Shown here in pieces: positions 37,819 to 49,341 of a stretch of DNA of 64,000 nucleotides. The stretch lies in NCBI GenBank assembly GCA_021292105.1, contig CM037871.1:34488997-34552996 (forward strand), written 5' to 3'. A program made the translations under genes and the position numbers. Below the pieces are notes generated by a model. It saw nothing but the letters and a program-made list of their open reading frames with translations. It made no database searches and was not told where the DNA came from. Within the stretch, counting starts at the first letter, position 1. Every line of letters begins with the position of its first letter. Source of the DNA: Anadara kagoshimensis. Its lineage: Eukaryota > Mollusca > Bivalvia > Arcoida > Arcidae.

Positions 37819-40800
37819 CTTCCAGACGTTGCGTCAGTTCTTTGATCGTTTTCTCTAGTTGATTAATTTGGTCTTTCCATCGTCTGCTTCTCATGTGAAC
37901 TTCTCGCACTTGATTCTTCAATCTTGTCATTTGCGCTGCATTCTTTTTCTAAAAAATAGCAAAAGGTAAAGTGTTAGTTTTAAAATATCAAAAAATTGGA
38001 TGCTTACATATTAAGAACTACCGGTTGAAATTTGCTTTCATTTTAATTTGTAATATCCATAAATTGAGCAATATTCTTACCTCAGTTTCAATATAATCAA
38101 AAACAAACATACTAATTCATGTCCGAATCACAATCCAGAAGCAAAGTAAAAACTTTGGTACTGACAAGTTAGGTTAGACACGTGAACTTCCACCAGTGAA
38201 GTGAGGCTAGGTGCTTCGGAAGGGTAAGCACCTCCTGTTTAGATAATATAATATTTATTAAACAGGGCCTGGAAAATAAGAATTTCTTTTAATTTTTTTA
38301 ATTTTTAACAAACCTTGGCAATACATTTTATGGTACAACAAATAATATACTGATCCAACTCAAACATTTGGTTATGGGAACTTGAAATAAACGAGGTCAC
38401 GTGTCACACTAAAGAACCCTGCTGTATAATGCCATCAGCGCAACGCACAAGCAAAATTTCTGCACCTTCGCCTATAGCTGGCGACGTTTCGATATAAGTG
38501 AAATATTTTTGACTGGGACGTTAAACACCATTACTCAACTCAAACATTTGGTGGCCCCTTATAGAGGTGTTGTAAAAACTATTTTGATGGTTTAAGTTTT
38601 TTATATATTTTTAAAAGCTTATATTTGTCAAATGACTACTTGTATTTTATCTACCACTTTGCCATAAATATATAGTTGATCTCTAATCTTAAATTTAGAT
38701 GTCACCTATCCTATCGAGCTTGGTAAAATTACACATTGTACCAGTTTTAATTTTACAGCACTAGACGGCCGTTTCGGAATACAATTCCTCATCAGTAGTG
38801 CTTGGACCAAAATTATAAAACCAAAATTATTTTGAAGATGTTGAAAAGCCATCCAAAGAACCAAAATATATTTTACCAAATTAGGCTAAGGAAATACTTT
38901 GCATATAAAAGATACGAAGAATTTTTTAAAATTCTGCTTTATATTTGGACTCATATCTCAATTATGACAATACCCCACTTTCAAATGTTGTCCTGTAGTA
39001 ACATTCGGCATACAACATCATAGTCGCTGAAAACATTGTAATTACCGTGCATGCACTTTTATTAGGATTGTACAAAGGGAGATGATTGTGTCTGTAGTGA
39101 TTTTTGTGCATCAAAACTTGAGTCGGATAGATTATTGGTTTAGCATTGAAAACAGTACAGACAAAACATTCCTAAATTATTTACAGTTGATAAACTCGTG
39201 TTATACAATGCTGCGTGGTCTCACACTCGTGCCCAGTAATATACACTATTAAGGGGGGCTCACATCTGTAAGTAATAGTTGTGAAACTGGTTTGTGCAAG
39301 TGTATCCGTTTTAAGGTAGAAACATCTAACAATTTGTCATCAAAATGGACAAGGCAGACAACCATAAGAAATCATGGGACAACTATCTTAATATACAACC
39401 TGGTGTTAACACCTTTATGAGATACGCATTGTCAGATGAACACAGTTAAAAACAAACATACTAATCTATGTCCGAATCACAATCCAGAAGCAAAGTCAAA
39501 ACTCTGGGACTGACAAGTCAGGTTAGACACGTGAACTTCCACCATTGGGCGAGGCCGGGTGCTCTGGAAGGGTAAGCACTTCCTGTTAGCTATCTACATC
39601 CGCCACGTGTATAATCAAAATTGTGTGAAAGGACCATGATTTCTGTAGATTTTTTTGTAGACGAGTTTTCATTTTTGTTTTTATTGTGAGAAAGTATATT
39701 CCAACACGAAATCCATATGGAACACAGGAATATGCGTCAGCAACATATAGAAATGGAATTGAAGCTGAATAACTGGTACTTGACATAAGTCACAACAAGT
39801 AATAAATGCTAAAACAAAACGAACGCCTTATGGTAAAAGACAAACGATAAACATGACGACAGTGCTAATTAAGGACTGTCGAATAAAGACGGACAACGGA
39901 CAGTATAAGTCAATGACATCCAGTGGTGTGGCTTTTATAGAAAAACATCACATCAACAGGAAATGTAGGAAAACACTAAAATCCGTCTGATAATTGAAAT
40001 GTCTTTTCTAGCCTCAACAGCTTCCAGGTAAAAATGCTGAGCTTGTTGTATTTGTATATTCTATAGCAATATAAGAGCTAGCAATATCAATATCTAAAAT
40101 GAACATGGATTCAACTTCCAAAAAAAAAAAAAAACAGTAATGGTATTCAAGTCCCGGGAAAATTTTTCAACTTTTAATTCTGGGATTTTGTTATGTGGTT
40201 GAGTACTCCGAGAAAATCCACTGACCATCAGAAATTGAACTGACGAACATTCTAACACTAGGAAAAATAAGGATAATAAGATCTGCCTGAATAGAATACA
40301 ACCCTTGTCAGTAAAAACTACTGATGAAATGGTGTACCTACATGCAATACATGGATAGATTGCTGTGTTTGTGCTTGCTTCTCTTTTTCTTCTATGATCT
40401 TAAATAAACAAAATGTTTAAAAAATACATTTAGAATAATAGTTAACCAAAAGAAGTTATGGACCACATCAAAAACATCATTTAATTTTGTAGAACGTAAA
40501 TCATATCATTTAATATCCACGCTTCTCATTATTTCATGAGATTTAATTTCCTGCACAAAAAACCTACTTGATAGCATCATTTGAAACAAGAAAAGAATAA
40601 GAACAAAATACAGATAAATTTTATATTTTTCAGTTTTTGGATTTTTATTTCAAATTTTACAATGGTCCCCGTGTTTTATATATAAATATAAAATTATATA
40701 TAATCATGCATATTGAATGTTGATATATTTAACGGGGAAATTCAGTTACTTAGCAACCCTACATTACGTCATTATTTCTTTGAAATTTTAAGTAAATGTA

Positions 40801-43800
40801 CTGAATTGGATACATAAATCTCGGAGATTAAAACGGTATAGGGACAATGACGCTCTTCATCACTAACAAAGGCAAATCGAACAACTAATATGTCTTAATT
40901 AAATAAGCCAGATGCTACACTAAAGATTGGTGACTCGTAAGATCTGATAGTAGCGTATCGACTTCTAAACTGTAAACCAAAACTAGAAGACATTTATAAA
41001 TATTCAGAGTATATAAACAATTTTAGACATCATATACATCACCCTCTTACCACTATGGGAACGTTATTCAACGAAGCATTCTGCTTACAAATAAACTGGT
41101 TAACGCAGGAATTTTGCGACCAGAAATTTATCAAGGTCAAAACGGTTTTATGGCCGTTGATAAGTATGACGTCTCTGCATATATTTAACATCTCATAGTT
41201 CCACGTTTCTTTCATTCTAATTTTAATCACACACTTTCCTAGTAAAAGTTCACGTGTTCAACTCAATTTACCAGTTTCCAGAGGTTGTTACTTTTCTTTG
41301 GGATTGAGATTTGGACATGGATTGATGTTTGTGTTTACCTCAGTGTTTATGGCCAATAATTCTGATTCTCTGGTAGATATATTTATTTTCGTATCATCAA
41401 TCATTTTATTTATGTTTTTTATCTGTTCCTCTTTGGATACAGGATCGCTCTGGTAAGTGACACTCTTTTCTAAATAAAAAGAAACATAAATTAATGAATC
41501 AAAAACAAACATCCTAATCCATGTCCAATTGCAACCCACAATCCCAAAGCTAAGTAAAAAATCTGAAGCTGACAAATCAGGTTAAACACGTGGATTTCAA
41601 CCAGGAAAGTGAGACCGGGTGCGTCGGAAGGGAACAACACCTCCTGCTTAGCTAGCTATACCCGCCACGTGTGTGATAAAAATTAGAAATGAAAGAAAGA
41701 AACATCACAGTGTATGAACGGAACTACGCAAAAAGGTAGCTACTGTTCGTCGAAGCGAGAAGAAGGTGTATCGGGAGACACGAGGTTGTTGATTATCTAT
41801 CTTTCTAGCTCAATTTTAATGGATTTAGTTTATCCCTTTTATTTAATCCATCTTTACAATATAAAGCTTTAGTGGTAGCCATATGCTCTCAGAAAAGTGT
41901 CAACTTATATAATAAATATGATGATGAACATCATCAAACGTCGAGCCGTGGGCTTCTCACTTCTAGTTAAATGATGTAAAATACGTATTATTTCACATTG
42001 CAATTGTATGTTCCATTATCAGTACCTATATGTAGAAAAATATTCTTAGATTCCCTAACTCATGTACAGAATGTTACAAAACTCGTATTTACACTGAAAA
42101 AGCAAGTTTTCGTTCCGTGGTCGAGAGTTAGAACTGTACTGGTAGTTTTCAACATCTGCATTGTTTCTGTACCGGTAGCTACTTTTCTCTTCCACGCCAT
42201 CCATGCGAGTAAGATGGAATTTTCAGTTTGATACTAGAAATTTTTGTAATTCAATTATAAATTATAAATCATGTTTTTCGATTGAAGCAAAATATGCTAT
42301 GGACAATATTAAAGACCAATAGCCCCTTAATTAGAGTACATTTTGCAATAGCATTAAAATATATCGTATACTGTAGCATGTTTTTGGCAATTTATTACTC
42401 AAATTTCCATATTGCAAGAACTGAGGGGGTGATAGCTACAATATAGAAATATTATTAAACGTAAGCTACTATTTGCGACGAAATATTATTACCCTATGAG
42501 AATTAATCTATAACGTGAGATTTGCTAGTGTGTTTACTATCAGTCATTAACAAGGAATTTAGCTGTATGGTCATTGCAAGGATTAAGACAGAAGTGGACA
42601 AGAGACTCAGGAAGGAACAAGCAGGATTTAGACCAGGGAGAGTAACAACAGATTATCCTGAGAAAAATACTGGAACAAGCAAATGAATTCAGAACTCCAA
42701 TATACACATACTTTGTGGACTTTGAAAAGGCATTCGACTCGGTGCACAGGAAAAGCCTTTGGACGATAACGAAGAGCTATGGGATTCCAACCAAAATCAC
42801 TAATGCTATAAGAGGGATGTATGAGTGATTCGAATGTGCTGTCATTGAAGAAAATGAAACATCAGTGATTCGCTATTAAAAGTGGTGTAAAACAGGGATG
42901 TGTAATGTCAGGGTTTCTTTCTAATAGTTATAGATTGGATAATAAAGAAAACAACAAATGGAGTGAGACGAGAAATAAGAAGTGACTTTACAACATTATT
43001 GTTAGGTTTTGGGTTTGCGGAAGATAAAGCACTTTTATCCTCCAAATTCTAAGACCTGAATGATAAGACTAGGAAAATGACTGAAGAGGTATCAAGGATA
43101 GGGCTTCAATTAAATTCAAAGAAATAGACTTAGAAGGATTTGGAACACCAAAAATATTGGAAAAAATACAAAGGTGCACCTATTTAAGACCTTAGTGGGA
43201 CCAGTATTGTTTTATGAAAGTAAAACGTGGAAAAGAACGAAGAAAGATGAACACCTCTTACAAACGGCTTCCAAACATATTGCCTTAGAAGAATACTAAG
43301 AATAAGATGGCAACAGAAAATACCTAATGAAAAAAATATTGAAAACAGCTAGACCTAACAACATAAGCTATGAGATCAGGAGAAGAAAGTGGAACTAATT
43401 CGAACATATACCAAGGAAAGAGGGAATAAATGATTAAAAGACAACACTAGGGTGGCAGCCAAAGGGGAAAAAGGGAAGACCCAAGTCCACATGGAGGAGA
43501 ACAACAACAACAACAACAACAACAAAAAAAAACAAAAAAAAAAAAAACAAAAAAAAGAAAGAAACGCTGCTGGATGGAGTAGATGGCCAAAGCAACAACG
43601 AAGGACAGACAAAAATGGAAGGACATCGTTGAGGCCTTATGCACCTTCTGGCGCAGAGAACATGAAGTTAAGTTATTGTTTTCATTGTACTAGCGCACAC
43701 TCAGGGCGACTTTAAGGTGCGAGTAGTTTTAAACTTAAGTTCAAGCTCAATGTGGTAAAAAATAAAAATGTATGACTATTTGCATTAACAATAATGGTAA

Positions 43801-46800
43801 GAAACCATCTGTGTAAATGAAAGTATTTTATTTTACCACAATCTTTGTTGGCCAAAGCAATATCACAAGTTTAAGAGGAATTGAGTTAAGTAAATGTGTT
43901 CTACGTCCCAGTAATGAATATTTCACTTATATCAAGAACTCGCCAGCTATAGGGGAAGGTGCATAAATCTTGTCTGTGCGTTGCACTGATGGCAATTTAC
44001 AGCAGGGTTCTTTCTCGCGCCAAGCCTACCATGGCACGGGACCTCGTTTATTTTAAGTTCCCATCCGAAAGAACCGTGACTTTCATTTCGTAATGCCGAG
44101 TGCTTGGCGAAAAAACAGTCACTTCCCACTTCCAAGTTTTGGGTCAGACCTGGTCGGGGTTCGAAGCAACGACCTCCCACTTACGGAGCGAGCACTCACA
44201 ACTAAGCTACCACAGTGGTTATGTTTAAAAGGAAGTGGTGGCTGTATTACCATAATACTTATACAACTAATTAGATAAAATCATATGGTAGCATAATAAG
44301 CATAAAAGTACTAAAAATCTCTGACTGGAAAAAGAGAAATTTCTCCAGTATCCCAGAGAGACTGAAGTTCAAGTATCACAATAAAAACTACCGGTACAGT
44401 GTTTCTGTTACTAGAAACTCACTACCGGTACAGACAAAATATCAACTACCGGTACAGTAACATCTTGTCAGTCATGTCGTTTGAATGAATATTTTGGATG
44501 TTTCTGTGCCAAAGTAGATTTTGTAACTATATTGACTGATTGAAAAAAGGTTTGTTTTCATCATGTATTTTAAAATTCTCGGATATTTTCGATCAAATGA
44601 GCATAAATTTACATTTTAGTTAGGTCCACCGTTGCTCAAATACGTGTTCATGACTGTTCTTAATGGAATATTTAATTTATTTTGAGATTCTAAAACATAC
44701 CAATACGCCCAAGAAGAAGATAGAGAACAACTGCTTATTTAGCGTATTTGATTTCGAGTTGCTATTTACGCAACAACAAAATAAGAAAAAATTAACTCGT
44801 TGACCTCATTGTCTCTCGCTTCGCAGAACAGTAGCTACCTTTTTGCGTACAGTTCCGTTCACACACTGTGAACATGGGATGTCAAATAAATCCAGAGTTA
44901 TTTTGGATTCAGAGAAATCAACAATATTGTGACGACGGCCATAAAACTTAACAGAATTCATTAAAAGGTTGTAGTGTCAGGAAATGTGAATATATGGTTC
45001 AGAAGGAAGCTTGTCAAGAATTAAATATATTACAATGCGGTTGAGAATTTTATACCTGGCTCCTCAAAAAGCAACACCAAATGCGAATGACATGATTTTC
45101 AACTTTCTATTATTTACATGTTTGTATCTATGGCGTCTTGTCATCAAGCACACGCAAACGAAAAAGTCTGATCTTATCTTTACAAAATCAGCATGTAGCA
45201 CCTGAGAAATACACACAGATATCTAGAGCTGCTATTTTAATAGATTATCTTATCCATTATCGGAGAAAATGAGTGTATAGTTCTATGTTCCTTTCACACA
45301 ATTTTGATAACACGTTGCGTGTGTAGCTAGCTAAACAGGAGGTGCTTACCCTTCTGGAGCACCCGGTCTTTCTTCCCTGGTGGAAGTTCAGTGTCTAATC
45401 TTTGTCAGTTCCAACGTTTTTACTTTACTTCTGGGTTGTGATTTGGATATGGATTAGTATGTTTGTTTTTGATTTTATAACAAAGCAAACCAAATTAAAC
45501 ATACATCAGCCCTAATGTTTAATTTAATAGGCACTGATTATATTGCTAAATGTTTCAGGTTGTGAAAGCATAAAAATACCCTCTAAAAAGGAACATCTTA
45601 ATCACCTCAGTATTTAAATTTACGGTACAGACCTGTCGAAAGTTTAACTTTGAGCTAAAGAAACGGAATTGAAGCTGGGCTACCATGTGGCCCTAGATAT
45701 GGATAATTAGTGAACGAATACCTGTTAAGAGATATATTGCAGCTGTCCAGATATAGGTATTAAACGAGGGAGCAAGATGAACTGCCAATTGGCGACTTAT
45801 TCACTAGCTTTATATTAAACTTCGACGGACCTGTACTGTATTCAGAATTTAACAACGACTTTTGATTGACACTTTGTTATTGACAGTAAATTTATGAAGA
45901 ATTTTTTTTTAAAATTACTTTTTCCTGCAAAACTGACATAACTCTTTAGCTATAGTTAATTTAAAACTTACTTTTCTCTGACAAGGATTTCACTCTGTTT
46001 TGTAAGGTCTGCACCTCAATATTGATAGTTGAATTCGACTCGTGTTTCCTAACAAGATGAACAAACTTCTCCATTTTGGCCCGATACAACTCATACAGAC
46101 TATAATAGAAATGAAAAGGCGCATTTCAGTACACAACAAAACAAAAACACACATACCATGTCAAAATCACAACCCTAAAGTACATGTAATAACATTGAAA
46201 CTGACCAATTAAGTTAAGCATGCGAACTTGCACCAGGAAAGCAAGTACGGGTGCTCCGGAAGGATACATGTGAAATCGAAATTGAGAATGAAAGGAACTT
46301 GGAACTGGACATTAAATATATCCAATATTCTGGATAGTTTTGTATACGGAGGCACCCTGCCACATGTTTATTAATTTAAATTTTCAACAGTGTTCTTTTT
46401 ATAAAGGCGTATTTCTTAAAATGAATTGAGGCAAAATTCGGTTAATCGGTGATTGTATCCATCATAACGGTAACATTTCAAACAAATGAACTGTGAAAGT
46501 AAGATAATTTGAATACAGGAAGCATTTTAACACCCACTATATTGAACATATTTCCCCGATATCTGATGAAAGAACATCGTTTTAGAACTTACATTAACAT
46601 TGTGTAAACTATCTGTTTCGCAACATAAATAATTTTGATTACCCTTTTAACTGGTATACAACTGAATACCGTTTTTTAACATTTTAACAGACTGTAGATT
46701 ACCTTGCTTCTCCATTGATGTTTTCTTCTTTTTCTGCAATATCTCTTTTGATGCGTTCACATTCAGATACAAGATCGTCTAGCTCTAAAACATACATACG

Positions 46801-47165
46801 GTACGTGAAATGTAAAGGAAATTGAAACTGATTCATCACATACAATTTTACATTGTAAACAAAATGAACCGAAATGGCGTAAATAGGGTCGCTACGAGAT
46901 GAAATTTAAAATGGGAAGCAAAAGGGACAGGCCATGAGTGACACAGTGTCATTTCTGTGAATTAAATCGGTAAAAGTAGAGATCGATACTCTGTAAAAAG
47001 CCAAGAAACGGCAAACAGACAGGTGCAAACGGTAATAATGTTAAAAAACAACAACATCGAAAAATATTCATTTAGCGGTTATTCTTGTAGTGTCTGAAAA
47101 TGAGCAACATAGAAAGTTATGGAAACTTCTCAAATCAATGTGTGGAGAGGGTGATCTTAGTTAAC

Positions 47166-47206
<41 letters not shown>

Positions 47207-49271
47207 CTCATAATTGCAGACATTTAGATTCATTTTTTCTAGGCGCTTCATGGTCATCCATCCATCAAAACGCAAACACGCCAGTTTCAAATGAGTATAA
47301 GGTATTAAAATATGCAGGTAAACAGAAAACTTTTTTCGACTAGCTACATGCGGATATTGCTAGCCCGAAAATTTTGATTGGGACTTAAAATTTTGACCAG
47401 CACTCTGTCCAAAAATTTCAATGGCACAAAATTGCCGTGTCAGAATTTTCGGACAATGATATTATTACCTGTCTGTTGAGAGTCCTAGATTGTAATGACT
47501 TTTTTCATGAAAAATGGACACCTATTTTGCTGCAACCATACTTGAACGGTAACATTATAACACTTGCTGTTTACTGTTCTTACCCGTCTTGTATCTTTTA
47601 CATTTCTTGTTACTCTCCCTCAACATTTATAACACTTGCTGTTTATTGTTCTTACCCGTCTTGTATCTTTTACATTTCTTGTTACTCTCCCTTCTATCTT
47701 CCTCAGTTAAATAGATTTTATGAGTGACACTTGATATTTCCTGAATCAATTCCTCATTCTTCTCTTTCGCTAAAATTTATACTCCAGTTAATTATAAAAA
47801 ATCGTTTTGTTGTTTTTTTATTATGTACATGTGTCGGGAGAACAGGCATTTGAAAAATGTTAAAAAAGAATGAATGAATGAATGAATGAATGGATGGATG
47901 GTGAATGGATGGATGGATGGATGGATGGATGGGTGGATGGATGAATGAATGAATGAACATTGGTCGGGTATAATCCATTATAAGCATGATTGGGTGGAAT
48001 CAAACACAAATGACAAACATACCACTCCATATTCAAATCACAATCCAACTAGTGCACCGCTGATATACGCCCATCAATGTCTAAAATGAAAAACCAGACA
48101 CTAGAAACTGGATGCAAAGAACCATAACTATAATTTTGCGAAAAATTGAAATACGACAAAAAAAACCCGTTCTATATGTTAAACAATGTTACTTGTAAAT
48201 CCATAAAAAATGAAAGGAATTAAATGAAAAATAAAATGTTCAGACTGCCTTGCATTTTCTGTATTATGACCTTAATTGGCATTCAAAGGACCATAACGCC
48301 TGTAACATTTATGCAACATCTTCATTTTACGAAATGCACATCTATATATGATGCCAAATTTGAAAACAATCGGTTGTAAATTCAACTCACAACCCGGACG
48401 AACAACGTCATACCATAATACCCCGTCTTTGATGGGTGTTTAAAAAAACAAAGCAAACAAAACTTTGAAAACTTGCAAATTAAGTTAAATTCCAAAAAGG
48501 AAGTGAGGCTCGGTGCTCCGGTACCGTAGGGTAAGCATCCCCTGTCCAGCTTGCTTGGCCCGCTTCGTGTGAAAATGAATGATAATTAGTTTGACTTACC
48601 TATTGTCTTTTTAGTCTGTAAAAAGAAAAAGAAATATACAATGTATTGATAAAATTATGGAATATATTTTATCTTACACGTACTTGATTAATATGGAAAT
48701 TATGTATATATGTTATACCTTTAAATCACGCAGATTAAGTTCGTTTCTCTGGATTTCTGTCAGCTGACCTCTATGCATGACTGCGACTTCATTAACAACC
48801 TGGGGTAGAGTCCTTACGGCCTTCTCAACTAACATCCCCTCTAGTTCCATACTGGATGAAGCCATGGCGTCGGTTATGTTATTCAAACAAAAACCTGTAA
48901 TTTTGCAATATTTTTATATAAACTTTAGAAATAAATACATGTATGCATAATTGATTGTTGGTTGGAGGTAGTTGATACTTATTTACTGATTTAGTTTACA
49001 AAAAAAAATAATTATAATAATATCAGCCATACCGTGAAGGCAGGTGATAGCAGAAAGAGAATAGTTCAGAGGAGCACTATGTCTGCAGAGTCAAGCACTT
49101 TTGTACAATTACCACACATCTATGTTCTGGTTCTTCAACCGCGTAGTAAAACTGCAACAGCTTCCATATACGAGCTGTCAACGACTTAGAATGATTAAAT
49201 CTTAGAAGAAATCATTAAAACATGAATTTCATTAAAAATTCTGGGGAATCGAACCATAGACCCTCCAATAA

Positions 49272-49341
<70 letters not shown>

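Larger units (their letters stand above)
41706..44870. mobile_element. 3165-bp element with ~56-bp terminal inverted repeats and AACAT target duplication
   Basis: The left end CACAGTGTATGAACGGAACT, continuing through AAAAAGGTAGCTACTGTTC and GAAGCGAGA, is mirrored at 44815-44870 with few differences; weaker similarity continues about 30 bp further in. AACAT flanks both ends (41701-41705, 44871-44875). Outside the element, the two sides are the halves of one dispersed repeat that is continuous elsewhere (31880-32300), so the insertion is proven by the split host sequence. Inside are a dead LINE and a SINE but no transposase. The superfamily is undetermined. It sits in intron 6 of the coiled-coil gene. 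Confidence 0.8.

Noticed and set aside
43376-43715. ORFs over the AAC/A-rich tract
   Set aside because: Part of a decayed LINE tail with an expanded simple repeat.
43947-44278. ORFs in both strands resembling those at 57760-58040 and 8573-8758
   Set aside because: They are translations of the tRNA-headed SINE, which recurs in the window.
47754-48048. Minus-strand ORFs rich in His, Pro, Ser and Ile
   Set aside because: Translation of the (GATG)n/(GAAT)n microsatellite.
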